A stretch of DNA of 64,000 nt. Origin: an uncultured Negativicutes bacterium (lineage in GTDB: Bacteria > Bacillota > Negativicutes > Veillonellales > Megasphaeraceae). Of the stretch, positions 34,764 through 43,496 are shown piece after piece (position 1 is the stretch's first letter; every line of letters starts with the position of its first letter). The translations under genes were made by a program, and so were the position numbers. The notes under the pieces are model-generated. The model saw only the letters and a program-made list of their open reading frames with translations. It was not told the origin of the DNA and ran no database searches. The stretch is taken from the NCBI GenBank assembly GCA_900752195.1, contig CAADUJ010000008.1, forward strand, positions 42,261 through 106,260, read 5' to 3'.

Positions 34764-35720
34764 TTACTTTGCGTGAATAGTCGTCCCTGTTTTTCCGAGA
34801 ATGCCGTCTTTTGCTTTCTGTAAAAGCGTAATCAACGCATTCCGGCCGGGCCGGGATTCAGCAAATTTAACAGCTGCTTCTACCTTCGGGAGCATCGAAC
34901 CCGGTGCAAAGTGACCTTCTGCGATATACTGTTTTGCATCATCTACAGACAAATCGGAAAGCCATTGTTCCTTATCTGTACCGAAGTGAATCGCTACTTT
35001 TTCGACAGCCGTTAAGATAATGAGATAATCCGCATCGAGATTTTCAGCTAAGAGCTCGCTGGCAAAATCCTTATCAATGACAGCGCTGGCACCTTTCAAA
35101 TGGTTGCCCTGGCGCATGACGGGGATGCCGCCGCCGCCACAGGCGATGACGACCTGCCCAGATTCTACGAGAGATTTGATGGCTTCTAATTCGATGATTT
35201 CCTTTGGCTGCGGCGAAGCGACGACGCGACGATACCCACGGCCTGAATCTTCTTTCATGATATAGCCATAATGTTCTTCTGCATACTCAGCCTGTTCTTT
35301 CGTCATGAAATGGCCAATCGGTTTAGATGGCGTCTTGAAGGCCGGATCATCGGCATCAACGCGGACCTGCGTGACCATCGTCGTCACAGGTATATCCGTA
35401 ATATTGCGGTTGTGAAGCTCTTCGCGAAGCGCATTCTGCAAGTCATATCCGATATAGGCCTGGCTCATGGCAACGCATACCGATAAAGGTGTATTGGGCT
35501 GATCAGGATTTTCACGGCTCAATGCCGCCATGGCATTGTTTATCATGCCGACCTGGGGGCCGTTGCCGTGGGCAACGATGACTTCGCAGTTTTCTTCAAT
35601 TAAATCGACAATAGCTCTAGCCGTCGTCTTTACGGCTTCCATCTGTTCCGGCAAGGTGTTGCCAAGGGCATTACCGCCTAAGGCGATGACAATGCGTTTT
35701 TTCTTAGTTTCTGTAGTCAT
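34764..35720 (-). CDS. arcC: Carbamate kinase
   Basis: 318 residues. It converts carbamoyl phosphate and ADP to ATP, CO2 and ammonia. IALGGNALGN near the N-terminus, VAHGNGPQVG, EDSGRGYRRVVASPQP and ACGGGGIPV are conserved. Located between ygeW and the purine permease, it would harvest ATP from carbamoyl groups released by YgeW. The start is preceded by AAAGAGGAG. It is separated from ygeW by a terminator and a long hairpin, so its level may be tuned relative to ygeW. Confidence 0.95.
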   Translation of the reverse strand: MTTETKKKRIVIALGGNALGNTLPEQMEAVKTTARAIVDLIEENCEVIVAHGNGPQVGMINNAMAALSRENPDQPNTPLSVCVAMSQAYIGYDLQNALREELHNRNITDIPVTTMVTQVRVDADDPAFKTPSKPIGHFMTKEQAEYAEEHYGYIMKEDSGRGYRRVVASPQPKEIIELEAIKSLVESGQVVIACGGGGIPVMRQGNHLKGASAVIDKDFASELLAENLDADYLIILTAVEKVAIHFGTDKEQWLSDLSVDDAKQYIAEGHFAPGSMLPKVEAAVKFAESRPGRNALITLLQKAKDGILGKTGTTIHAK

Positions 35721-35753
35721 GATTTCTCCTCTTTATATGTAGTAGTATTTCAT

Positions 35754-35813
35754 CGTATTGAGCCTCAGGTCTCCCATTTATCGTGATAAATGACACACCT
35801 GATGCTCAATACG
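35754..35813. repeat. 60-nt near-perfect hairpin in the arcC leader
   Basis: CGTATTGAGC / GCTCAATACG (10 bp), one mismatch, TCAGGT / ACCTGA (6 bp), a small internal loop and CATTTAT / ATAAATG (7 bp). It lies between the ygeW terminator and the arcC RBS, without a T run. It resembles an RNase processing or stability element more than a terminator. Confidence 0.6.
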
Positions 35814-35823
35814 GTCCTATGAG

Positions 35824-35866
35824 AAAAGAAAGGGGTGCCGTTGCTGGAGCGGCACCCCTCTTTTCG
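35824..35866 (-). terminator. Terminator after ygeW
   Basis: GGGGTGCCG and CGGCACCCC with flanking A and T tracts form a strong stem with a 9-base loop. Confidence 0.85.
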
Positions 35867-35889
35867 TCAGGCAACGCAACGATACAGCG

Positions 35890-37086
35890 TTATTTCATTT
35901 TTCGCGGCGTTGCTTTTTTTGCTAATTCTTCCAATGTCTCTGCAGGATTCTGGAACTTAGCTAACATGATCATAGCGGCAATGACATACGGTTTGTAGCT
36001 GGCTTCTTTGTAGAGAGGATCGCGATAGCGGTCAAATACAGAAGCTTCTACTTCTCCATCGACGCAACTTACACCATTGATATCAGCCGGTAAGCAGTGG
36101 AGATACAATGCTTTGCCATCTTTCGTTAATTTCATCATATCTTCTGTGCAGCACCAATCTTTGTGGTTAGCGTTCTGTGCAAGGAGTTCTTTTTCCAGTG
36201 CATCGATACCAGCCTGGTCGCCGTCAGCATAGAGCTGTGTACGTTTTTCCATCGCTGCAAAAGGAGCCCAGCTCTTCGGATATACGACGTCAGCATCTTT
36301 AAATGCATCTGCCATATCGTGAGTGACGCGGAAGGAGCCGCCCGATGCCTGCGCATTTTTCTTCGCTACTTCTTCGACTTCCGGCATTACTTCATAGCCT
36401 TCCGGATGTGCCAAGACGACTTCCATACCAAGACGTGTCATGAGGCCGATAACCCCCTGCGGAACTGAGAGCGGTTTGCCATAAGACGGGGAATAAGCCC
36501 AGGTCATGGCAATTTTCTTGCCTTTGAGATTTTCAAGGCCGCCGAAGGTATTGATAATGTGTGCAGCGTCAGCCATGCACTGTGTCGGATGGTCGATATC
36601 ACACTGGAGGTTGACGAGGGTCGGTTTCTGTTCGAGGATACCGTCTTTATAGCCTTCCGTTACGGACTGAACGACTTCCTTCTGATACGTATGTCCCTTG
36701 CCGATGTACATATCGTCACGGATACCGATAACATCAGCCATGAAAGAAATCATGTTAGCCGTTTCGCGAACCGTTTCGCCATGAGCAATCTGGCTCTTCT
36801 TTTCATCGAGATCCTGTACTTCCAAACCAAGGAGGTTACAAGCCGAAGCAAAGGAGAAGCGGGTACGAGTCGAGTTGTCGCGGAAAATGGATATGCCTAA
36901 GCCGCTTTCAAATACCTTCGTAGAGATGTTGTGTTCCCGCATGTAACGAAGAGCGTCAGCGAGGACCCAGATAGCTTTCAATTCGTCATCGGTCTTATCC
37001 CACGTAAGGAAGAAATCGTTTTCATACATTTCTTTGAAATTAAGGGCTTTCAGTTGGTCGATATAATACTGTAAGTTCTTTTCCAT
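35890..37086 (-). CDS. ygeW: Knotted carbamoyltransferase YgeW
   Basis: 398 residues, longer than ornithine carbamoyltransferase (about 330), as is typical for YgeW. The carbamoyl-phosphate site reads FRDNSTRTRFSFASACNLLG near residue 68, HPTQCMADAAHI is the second conserved motif, and HCLPADI matches the HCLP motif. The family is thought to transfer a carbamoyl group between phosphate and a ureido amino acid; running toward carbamoyl phosphate would feed ArcC. It follows ygeY by 35 bp in a ygeX-ygeY-ygeW operon. Confidence 0.93.
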   Translation of the reverse strand: MEKNLQYYIDQLKALNFKEMYENDFFLTWDKTDDELKAIWVLADALRYMREHNISTKVFESGLGISIFRDNSTRTRFSFASACNLLGLEVQDLDEKKSQIAHGETVRETANMISFMADVIGIRDDMYIGKGHTYQKEVVQSVTEGYKDGILEQKPTLVNLQCDIDHPTQCMADAAHIINTFGGLENLKGKKIAMTWAYSPSYGKPLSVPQGVIGLMTRLGMEVVLAHPEGYEVMPEVEEVAKKNAQASGGSFRVTHDMADAFKDADVVYPKSWAPFAAMEKRTQLYADGDQAGIDALEKELLAQNANHKDWCCTEDMMKLTKDGKALYLHCLPADINGVSCVDGEVEASVFDRYRDPLYKEASYKPYVIAAMIMLAKFQNPAETLEELAKKATPRKMK

Positions 37087-37121
37087 GATATTCTGCTCCT
37101 TTTTTTACTGTTCAGGTACTA

Positions 37122-38441
37122 TTATTCTTCTGTATATACCGTCGGAAGTGCTGCGTATACAGCTGCACATGTGACGAGGTCCTGTTTCCATGTCTTTTCG
37201 TTCGGTGCATGGGCCTGTGCTTCTGCGCCAGGGCCAAAGCCGATGACAGGGATGCCATTACGGCCCATGATGGATACACCGTTCGTAGAGAACGTCCATT
37301 TATCAGTCAAGGGACGAGCTTTACGCATTGCGATGGTTTCTTCAGCACCGATACGGCTGTCGCCATAGAGGTTCTTGTATGCTGTTTCAAGGGATTTCGT
37401 TACTTTATGATCTTCCGGAATGACCCAGGTCGGGAAATAGCATTCGATAGGATATGTAAGGCCAGTGTAGCTTGGACGAGCATATTCGTACATGCTTACT
37501 TTTACATCGTCACCATACTTCTGTACGCTCGGCAATGCACGAATTTCATCGAGGCAGCTTTCCCAGGTTTCGCCAGCCGTCATGCGGCGGTCGAGAGATA
37601 CAGCGCAGGAGTCAGCTACGGCGCAGCGGCTCGGAGACGTGTAGAAAATCTGGGAACACGTAACAGTACCGCGGCCGAGGAAGTTGGCTTCTTTGTATTC
37701 CGGATTGTATTTTTCGTCGAGCATCTTGACGAGACCTTTGATTTCAGTGCCATCAGCGGCATCGTTTTCGTTGAGTGCACGAACGTCCTGAAGAATATCG
37801 GCCATTTTGTAGATAGCATTGTCACCGCGTTCTGGAGCACTGCCGTGGCAAGATACGCCCTGTACGTCGATGCGGATTTCCATACGACCGCGCTGGCCGC
37901 GATAGATGCCGCCATCAGTCGGTTCTGTCGATACGACGAAGTCCGGACGGATTCCATCTTCTTTAATGATGTACTGCCAGCAGAGGCCGTCGCAGTCTTC
38001 TTCCTGTACCGTACCCGTAACGAGAACGGTGTATTTGTCATTGAGAAGACCGAGGTCTTTCATAATGCGGGCGCCGTATACAGCCGATACGATACCACCG
38101 CACTGGTCCGATACGCCGCGGCCACCGATTTCCGTTTCGTTTTCGTAGCCTTCATAGGGATCGAAGTTCCAGTTGTCTTTGTTGCCGATACCGACCGTAT
38201 CGATGTGAGCGTCGAAGGCGATGAGCGTCTTGCCTGTGCCCATGAAACCGAGAACGTTGCCCATGGGGTCAATCTGTACCTTATCAAAGCCGAGGTCTTT
38301 CATTTCCTGTGCAATGCGGTCGATGTGTGCTTTTTCATCGCAGCTTTCGCCAGGGTTCTTTACGATTTCCCGTAAGAACTTTGTCATATTCTTTTCATAA
38401 CCTTGAGCTGCTTCTTTGATTTTTCCATAATCCAGTGCCAT
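37122..38441 (-). CDS. ygeY: YgeY-family M20 metallohydrolase
   Basis: 439 residues of the M20 peptidase/deacylase family. Metal residues are visible in [10 protein letters not shown] near residue 78, [10 protein letters not shown] near 110, [10 protein letters not shown] near 143 and the C-terminal [15 protein letters not shown]. These enzymes cleave amide or ureido bonds. In this cluster the substrate is probably a ureido derivative on the way to 2,3-diaminopropionate; the exact reaction is not readable from sequence. It lies 44 bp after dpaL. Confidence 0.92.
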   Translation of the reverse strand: MALDYGKIKEAAQGYEKNMTKFLREIVKNPGESCDEKAHIDRIAQEMKDLGFDKVQIDPMGNVLGFMGTGKTLIAFDAHIDTVGIGNKDNWNFDPYEGYENETEIGGRGVSDQCGGIVSAVYGARIMKDLGLLNDKYTVLVTGTVQEEDCDGLCWQYIIKEDGIRPDFVVSTEPTDGGIYRGQRGRMEIRIDVQGVSCHGSAPERGDNAIYKMADILQDVRALNENDAADGTEIKGLVKMLDEKYNPEYKEANFLGRGTVTCSQIFYTSPSRCAVADSCAVSLDRRMTAGETWESCLDEIRALPSVQKYGDDVKVSMYEYARPSYTGLTYPIECYFPTWVIPEDHKVTKSLETAYKNLYGDSRIGAEETIAMRKARPLTDKWTFSTNGVSIMGRNGIPVIGFGPGAEAQAHAPNEKTWKQDLVTCAAVYAALPTVYTEE

Positions 38442-38485
38442 GTATATACTCTCCTTTTTTAACGTATCTATTATAAGTGCCGCGA

Positions 38486-39694
38486 TTATTTATCGAGGCC
38501 TTTCCATACAATGTTTTTATACCGATCCGGGTCCGTATCACCTTCCGTGGAGAATACGAGAACCTTCGAGTTTTCATCGAGCTTCAGAGCCTTGCGCAAT
38601 TCGGCATAGTTGTCATCGGTCATGATAACGGAAAGCGCACCGAAAGGAGCGGCTCCTGATTCACCAGACGTGATTGGCGTATCGCCATGGAGCGGTGCAG
38701 CAAGCATGCGCATGCCCTGCGCAGCTACCCAGTCAGGAGCGGCGATAAAGCAATCGACGTGGTTCTTCAAGATATCCCAAGAAATCGTATTCGGTTCGCC
38801 ACAAGCAAGACCAGCCATGATGGTCTGCATATCGCCATCGACGATGCGCGGCTTTCCATCATTTGCGACAGCGCCTTTATACAGGCAGGCGGCGGCTTCT
38901 GCTTCTACGACGACGAAGACAGGCGGATTGTCTTTATAAAGATTTGCATAGTATCCTACGACAGCACCGGCGAGAGAACCTACACCGGCCTGTACGAATA
39001 CGTGCGTCGGCCGTTCCACACCGGCTGCTTTAAGCTGCTGGCCTGCTTCCATAGCCATGGTGCCATAGCCCTGCATGATCCACGACGGGATTTCTTCGTA
39101 GCCATCCCAGGCCGTATCCTGGACGATGACGCCACGCGGTGTCGCATCGGCTTCACGAGCAGCCTGACGCACGCAATCATCGTAGTTCAGTTCGAGGATG
39201 TCTACGTCAGCGCCGAGCTTTTTGATATTTTCCAGACGCGTCTGCGTCGTGCCCTTTGGCATGTGGACGACAGCTTTCTGGCGTAATTTTTCAGCTGCCC
39301 AGGCCACGCCTCTGCCATGGTTGCCGTCGGTTGCCGTAAAGAATGTGGCCGTACCGAATTCATCATGAAGCGCATCCGATGTCAGCACATCGTAGGGGAG
39401 TTCCGATACATCACGACCTGTTTCTTTGGCAATATATTTTGCCATAGAGTACGATCCACCGAGTACTTTGAAGGCTTTCAGTCCAAAGCGGTACGATTCA
39501 TCTTTGATGAACACGCTGCCAAGATGGAAGTACGACGCCATCTGATCCAGTTTCGTCAGCGGCGTTTCGCTATACTGAGGAAAGCTTTCGTGAAAAGCTT
39601 TCGCCTTCTTAATCTCACCTTCTGCCATAATCGGAAGATTGGCATCTTCCGATTTCGGCATGGTATTTAATTTCCATTTCATTTCATCTGCCAT
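38486..39694 (-). CDS. dpaL: Diaminopropionate ammonia-lyase
   Basis: 402 residues, PLP fold type II (YgeX). It converts 2,3-diaminopropionate to pyruvate and two ammonia. The PLP lysine lies in [15 protein letters not shown] near residue 77, [14 protein letters not shown] is the Asn-containing loop, [13 protein letters not shown] binds the phosphate and [12 protein letters not shown] is near the C-terminus. It is the first gene of the dpaL-ygeY-ygeW operon, with promoter and motif upstream at 39778-39828. Confidence 0.95.
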   Translation of the reverse strand: MADEMKWKLNTMPKSEDANLPIMAEGEIKKAKAFHESFPQYSETPLTKLDQMASYFHLGSVFIKDESYRFGLKAFKVLGGSYSMAKYIAKETGRDVSELPYDVLTSDALHDEFGTATFFTATDGNHGRGVAWAAEKLRQKAVVHMPKGTTQTRLENIKKLGADVDILELNYDDCVRQAAREADATPRGVIVQDTAWDGYEEIPSWIMQGYGTMAMEAGQQLKAAGVERPTHVFVQAGVGSLAGAVVGYYANLYKDNPPVFVVVEAEAAACLYKGAVANDGKPRIVDGDMQTIMAGLACGEPNTISWDILKNHVDCFIAAPDWVAAQGMRMLAAPLHGDTPITSGESGAAPFGALSVIMTDDNYAELRKALKLDENSKVLVFSTEGDTDPDRYKNIVWKGLDK

Positions 39695-39777
39695 GAAAAT
39701 TCTCCTCTCCTCATAAGATTACACATCGAGTATTCTGAATTATTTTTTGTTTGCAAAAAAGTTTTTGTATACTTAGA

Positions 39778-39828
39778 AGTATATCATGGTTTTCACATTT
39801 TGCAAGGATAAACCAAAATATTTTTTAG
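39778..39828 (-). promoter_or_regulatory. dpaL promoter with upstream AATATTTTTTAG motif
   Basis: Minus strand: TTGCAA (39800-39805), 16-base spacer, TATACT (39778-39783). The motif at 39817-39828 lies 11 bases before the -35 box, one helical turn further out than at ssnA and at the regulator gene. Confidence 0.65.
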
Positions 39829-39944
39829 GTATATCGATACATTTTTTTGCATGGCCCAAGGCAAAGCCTTTCGCTTCATTCATAGGTACAGTGCTGTGTT
39901 TCCCGCCTTATCTAAAAATTAGTTTGGTAATATGTAATATAAAA

Positions 39945-40027
39945 AATATTTTTTAGATTTTTCGCCAAAATCTATTGACTTTCCCACAGAAACAGTCTAT
40001 TATAGATATCACCCCACAAGAGTGGGG
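39945..40027 (+). promoter_or_regulatory. Promoter, motif copy and 5' hairpin of the 35-codon gene
   Basis: TTGACT (39975-39980) and TATTAT (39998-40003) are separated by 17 bases. AATATTTTTTAG lies at 39945-39956, inside a longer AAAAAATATTTTTT palindrome. CCCCAC (40012-40017) and GTGGGG (40022-40027) form a hairpin at the predicted RNA start. Confidence 0.7.
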
Positions 40028-40054
40028 CAGGGATATACAGAGGAGGAATTCACG

Positions 40055-40162
40055 ATGACAAAACTCATGAAAAAGGTACAGAAAAAAGAAACGACTATGC
40101 AGACCGTATTGCACGCCATCTATGAAATCAACAAATTTTTCGCTCTTCCTGCAGGTAAGTAA
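40055..40162 (+). CDS. 35-residue small protein of unknown function
   Basis: A short reading frame with full expression signals: TTGACT-17-TATTAT promoter at 39975-40003, SD AGGAGG 8 bases before the ATG, and an 18-bp-stem terminator at 40196-40242. The peptide starts MTKLMKKVQKKE (strongly basic) and ends with a more hydrophobic segment VLHAIYEINKFFALPAG, then K. No cysteine, no clear signal peptide, and I recognise no family. It lies alone on the plus strand between dpaL and the PAS-HTH regulator, both on the minus strand, and one copy of the cluster motif lies just upstream. A regulatory peptide, a membrane-associated microprotein or a dual-function RNA are all possible. Confidence 0.75.
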   Translation: MTKLMKKVQKKETTMQTVLHAIYEINKFFALPAGK

Positions 40163-40195
40163 TATGGAAGGACCTGGAGGCAAGCACATAAAACG

Positions 40196-40242
40196 AAAGA
40201 GGTAATGAATCAAATCATCATTGATTCATTACCTCTTTTTTT
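40196..40242. terminator. Strong bidirectional terminator between the small gene and the PAS-HTH regulator
   Basis: AAAGAGGTAATGAATCAA (40196-40213) is perfectly complementary to 40221-40238, with a 7-base loop and T runs. Confidence 0.9.
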
Positions 40243-40888
40243 ATACCGGTTCATCGTCATGGCTGCTATCGATATAACTATACAATGTATATTTTGATAT
40301 ACCGAAGTATTTTGAAATCTTGTCACCGGCTTTGGTGATCAACAACGCACCCCGATCGTTCAAGAACTTAATGGCCCGTATCTTGTCTTCCCGCGTCATG
40401 AGCGGTACAGGCTTGGCAATTTGCCGCGTCGATTCCTCAATGAGTTCATCTAAGAGCTCGTTGACGTTGTTGGGAATACTGTTATTCTCGTTCTTCTGCG
40501 ACGTAATGGAAATGAGCGGTTGTACGGCACTGTTGACCATCATAAGTTCTGTAATGTCCAGATTCAGCGAAAACAATCCTATGATCTTTCCGCTGTCATC
40601 GCGAATATAGATAGTCGTCGATTTCAATACGCGGCCGTCTTTCGTCTTCGTCAAATAGCTTCCATCAGTATGGAGCTTCGATGTGTTACCGCTTAACGCA
40701 TCGAGAACCGCCATAGACGGACCGTCACCCAGTTTCCGATTCGTTACATGACCGTTTTCAATGGCAACGATAGAATGCTCATGATCTTCACCACTCAAAT
40801 CGTGGACGACGACTTCACAATTCGGTCCGAATTGCAAGGCGATTCCATGGGCTAATTGCTTTAAAAATGTCAGCATCATGTCGTTCAT
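40241..40888 (-). CDS. YheO-like PAS / helix-turn-helix transcriptional regulator
   Basis: About 215 residues. The N-terminal part (about 1-120) is a YheO-like PAS domain (FGPNCEVVVHDLSG, LKSTTIYIRDDSGKIIGLFSLNLD) and the C-terminal 60 residues are a helix-turn-helix (LNDRGALLITKAGDKISKYF, GISKYTLYSYI). The fold suggests a small-molecule-responsive regulator. Located next to dpaL and carrying in its own promoter the motif shared with dpaL and ssnA, it is the best candidate regulator of the purine cluster. The start is ATG at 40888 or 40891, behind GGGAAGGG. Confidence 0.85.
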   Translation of the reverse strand: MNDMMLTFLKQLAHGIALQFGPNCEVVVHDLSGEDHEHSIVAIENGHVTNRKLGDGPSMAVLDALSGNTSKLHTDGSYLTKTKDGRVLKSTTIYIRDDSGKIIGLFSLNLDITELMMVNSAVQPLISITSQKNENNSIPNNVNELLDELIEESTRQIAKPVPLMTREDKIRAIKFLNDRGALLITKAGDKISKYFGISKYTLYSYIDSSHDDEPV

Positions 40889-40946
40889 CATAAACCCTTC
40901 CCATAACCCTCTTTCTACATATAATAAAAACTTGCATTTCATTTAT

Positions 40947-40988
40947 ACTATATCATAGTAACAGGGCATAATGCAAAATATTTTTTAG
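40947..40988 (-). promoter_or_regulatory. Promoter of the PAS-HTH regulator with AATATTTTTTAG motif
   Basis: Minus strand: TTGCAT (40971-40976), 18-base spacer, TATAGT (40947-40952). The motif at 40977-40988 abuts the -35 box, as at ssnA. Confidence 0.65.
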
Positions 40989-41016
40989 CGTTATTACAAA
41001 AAAGCAGAACCGATCA

Positions 41017-41049
41017 TAAAAAAATCCCCTGCCTACATAGACAGGGGAT
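41017..41049 (-). terminator. Terminator after rplL
   Basis: ATCCCCTGT on the minus strand pairs with GCAGGGGAT, followed by a run of seven T. It closes the ribosomal protein operon. Confidence 0.85.
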
Positions 41050-41067
41050 CCACATGAGAAGCTCAAC

Positions 41068-41436
41068 TTATTTGAGTTCTACTGTAGCGCCAGCTTCTTC
41101 GAGCTGAGCTTTGAGAGCTTCAGCGTCAGCTTTAGCAAGACCTTCTTTAACAGCTTTCGGAGCGCCGTCAACGAGGGCTTTAGCGTCTTTCAAGCCGAGG
41201 CCAGTTGCTTCACGAACAACTTTGATAACGCCGATTTTCTTGTCGCCAGCAGAAGCGAGGATAACGTCGAATTCCGTTTTTTCTTCGCCTGCAGCAGCGC
41301 CAGCAGCCGGAGCAGCAGCAACAGCTACCGGAGCAGCAGCGGATACGCCGAATTTGTCTTCCATAGCTTTTACGAGTTCGGAAAGTTCGAGAACGGTCAT
41401 GCTTTCAATGGCTTCCATGATTTCTTCTTTAGTCAT
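41068..41436 (-). CDS. rplL: 50S ribosomal protein L7/L12
   Basis: 122 residues. It forms the flexible stalk that recruits translation factors. The N-terminal dimerisation domain ([20 protein letters not shown]) is followed by an Ala-rich hinge and the conserved C-terminal domain [20 protein letters not shown]...[20 protein letters not shown] precedes the ATG. In most bacteria rpoBC follows; here a terminator and an unrelated regulator gene follow instead. Confidence 0.98.
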   Translation of the reverse strand: MTKEEIMEAIESMTVLELSELVKAMEDKFGVSAAAPVAVAAAPAAGAAAGEEKTEFDVILASAGDKKIGVIKVVREATGLGLKDAKALVDGAPKAVKEGLAKADAEALKAQLEEAGATVELK

Positions 41437-41479
41437 TTTATTTTCCTCCAATGGTTGTGAATTTTTTTGTTAAAAAGTA

Positions 41480-42037
41480 TTACGCGCTTTCCTGTTCGGC
41501 TTTCTTAGCACGTACAGCATCAAGCACATACACAATGTTGCGGATATTGCCCTGCAATACGTTGACGAGGCCAGAGATAGGAGCCTGCATGCTGCCAACG
41601 ATTTTTGCGAGCATTTCTTCGCGGCTCGGCAGATTTGCCAATGCATCAACGCCAGCAGCATCGATGATCTTGCCATCGCAGATACCAGCTTTAACAGTAA
41701 GAGCTTCTGTCTTTGTTTCTTTGATGAATTGTTTTAAGATTTTTGCCGGAGCAACAGCATCATCAGTAGAATAAGCCAAGGCCGTCGGTCCTTCGAGGAC
41801 GTCACTTAAACCTTCATAGCCAATTTCAGTAGCGGCGATGCGGGTCAATGTGTTTTTGATAACCTTGTATTCTACGTTACCTTCGCGGAATTTGCGACGA
41901 AGTTTTGTAGCGTCGGCCACAGTTAAACCTGTAAAACCAACGAGTACCGCACCCTGAGCAGACTGGAGTTTTTCTTTCATTTCTTCGACGACAGCTGCTT
42001 TAGCAGGAGATACGTTCTTCTTTTCAGGCATTGCCAT
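41480..42037 (-). CDS. rplJ: 50S ribosomal protein L10
   Basis: 185 residues. It is the stalk base that binds L7/L12 dimers and 23S rRNA. LRRKFREGNVEYKVIKNTL and GLSDVLEGPTALAYS are typical. AAGGAGGTG precedes the ATG, and the L10 leader lies upstream, where the protein represses its own operon. Confidence 0.98.
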   Translation of the reverse strand: MAMPEKKNVSPAKAAVVEEMKEKLQSAQGAVLVGFTGLTVADATKLRRKFREGNVEYKVIKNTLTRIAATEIGYEGLSDVLEGPTALAYSTDDAVAPAKILKQFIKETKTEALTVKAGICDGKIIDAAGVDALANLPSREEMLAKIVGSMQAPISGLVNVLQGNIRNIVYVLDAVRAKKAEQESA

Positions 42038-42083
42038 TGTTTCGATACACCTCCTTGATTTGGGATTTATATCGTCTTAGCGT

Positions 42084-42195
42084 AAAAAACGGCCTCACAT
42101 TCATGAGGCCGAACTAGTCATATTTGATATATCTACTAGTTTCATAGCCTCAGATGGCGGGCATTCGCCCATTATACATACCTTCAGTCTACAGC
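42084..42195 (-). promoter_or_regulatory. Ribosomal protein L10 leader (autoregulatory RNA) with terminator
   Basis: The 169-bp gap between rplA and rplJ holds several dyads and ends, in the minus-strand transcript, with CGGCCUC / GAGGCCG followed by a U run (42084-42112). Position and architecture match the L10 leader, in which L10(L12)4 binding promotes termination. Confidence 0.8.
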
Positions 42196-42206
42196 TAAGA
42201 GAGATA

Positions 42207-42923
42207 TTAATTTTCTTCAGCTTTTACAGCACCTTTAATGCTGAACTGGTTGATTCGGATGCCAGGGCCCATCGTGGAGCTTACCGTAATGGACTTGATG
42301 TACTGGCCTTTAGCGCCGGACGGCTTAACCTTGATGATCGTGTCAACAAGAGTCGTAAGGTTTTCAACCAATTTCTGTGCATCGAAAGATTTTTTGCCGA
42401 TAGGGCTATGGATATTGCCAGCTTTATCTGTACGATATTCAACCTTACCTGCTTTACTTTCGCTAACAGCTTTTGTAACGTCCATCGTTACTGTACCGAC
42501 TTTCGGGTTCGGCATGAGGCCTTTAGGACCAAGGATTTTACCAAGGCGGCCAACCTTGCCCATCATGTCAGGAGTAGCAATTGCTACATCAAATTCAAGC
42601 CAGCCACCTTTAATCTTTTCCACGAGATCATCAGCGCCAACAAAGTCAGCACCGGCAGCAAGGGCTTCTTTTTCTTTATCGCCTTGAGCAAATACGAGAA
42701 CCGTTTTGGATTTACCAATACCATGAGGCAGTACCAAAGCGCCACGGACCTGCTGATCGGCATATTTCGGATCTACGTTAAGATTTACAGCCAATTCTAC
42801 AGTTTCATCGAATTTGGCCGTATCCATCTTTTTCAAGATGTCGATAGCTTCTGCTACGTCGTACTGTTTCTGTTTGTCAAACAGTTTCGCAGCATCAGCG
42901 TATTTCTTACCTACTTTTGCCAT
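42207..42923 (-). CDS. rplA: 50S ribosomal protein L1
   Basis: 238 residues. It forms the L1 stalk at the ribosomal E site. [36 protein letters not shown] and [15 protein letters not shown] are characteristic. AAAGGAGG precedes the ATG. Confidence 0.98.
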   Translation of the reverse strand: MAKVGKKYADAAKLFDKQKQYDVAEAIDILKKMDTAKFDETVELAVNLNVDPKYADQQVRGALVLPHGIGKSKTVLVFAQGDKEKEALAAGADFVGADDLVEKIKGGWLEFDVAIATPDMMGKVGRLGKILGPKGLMPNPKVGTVTMDVTKAVSESKAGKVEYRTDKAGNIHSPIGKKSFDAQKLVENLTTLVDTIIKVKPSGAKGQYIKSITVSSTMGPGIRINQFSIKGAVKAEEN

Positions 42924-42982
42924 CTATGTTTCCTCCTTTGTGGTGTAGCGGGGATATCCCCTTCCACGAGCATCTCGTCAGA

Positions 42983-43408
42983 TTAGTCGACGATGTCGAT
43001 GCCCATGCTACGAGCAGTACCTTCAATCATCTTCATAGCTGCTTCAACGTCGTTAGCGTTGAGGTCCGGCATCTTAGTCGTTGCGATTTCGCGGACTTTG
43101 TCGCGGCCTAATTTAGCTACTTTCTTCTTGTTCGGTTCGCCCGAAGCTTTGTCGAGGCCAGCTGCTTTCTTCAAGAGTACAGCAGCAGGCGGAGTTTTCG
43201 TAATGAAAGTGAAGGAACGGTCTTCATATACAGTGATTTCGACAGGGATGATGAAGCCAGCCTGTTTAGCTGTACGTTCGTTAAATTCCTTGACGAAAGC
43301 CATAATGTTGACACCAGCCTGGCCTAATGCAGGGCCAATCGGAGGCGCCGGAGTTGCCTTACCAGCTTCACACTGGAGTTTTACCATTCTTGCTACTTTT
43401 TTTGCCAT
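42983..43408 (-). CDS. rplK: 50S ribosomal protein L11
   Basis: 141 residues. It belongs to the GTPase-associated centre. [20 protein letters not shown] and [15 protein letters not shown] are diagnostic. AAGGAGG precedes the ATG. Confidence 0.98.
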   Translation of the reverse strand: MAKKVARMVKLQCEAGKATPAPPIGPALGQAGVNIMAFVKEFNERTAKQAGFIIPVEITVYEDRSFTFITKTPPAAVLLKKAAGLDKASGEPNKKKVAKLGRDKVREIATTKMPDLNANDVEAAMKMIEGTARSMGIDIVD

Positions 43409-43496
43409 GGTGAGTTACACCTCCTTACACTACAAGATGTGGTCAAACGATTCTTGCGAATCTCCCACTCGCGGCATGATGCCGCTTTTAGAAGTT

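Noticed and set aside
37209..38375. Plus-strand open frame of 388 codons over ygeY
   Set aside because: Exactly antisense to a well-supported M20 hydrolase gene; composition reflects the codon bias of the true gene.
40164..40205. Second tiny frame (13 codons, MEGPGGKHIKRKR) after the 35-codon gene
   Set aside because: It has no separate RBS and its end lies in the terminator stem.
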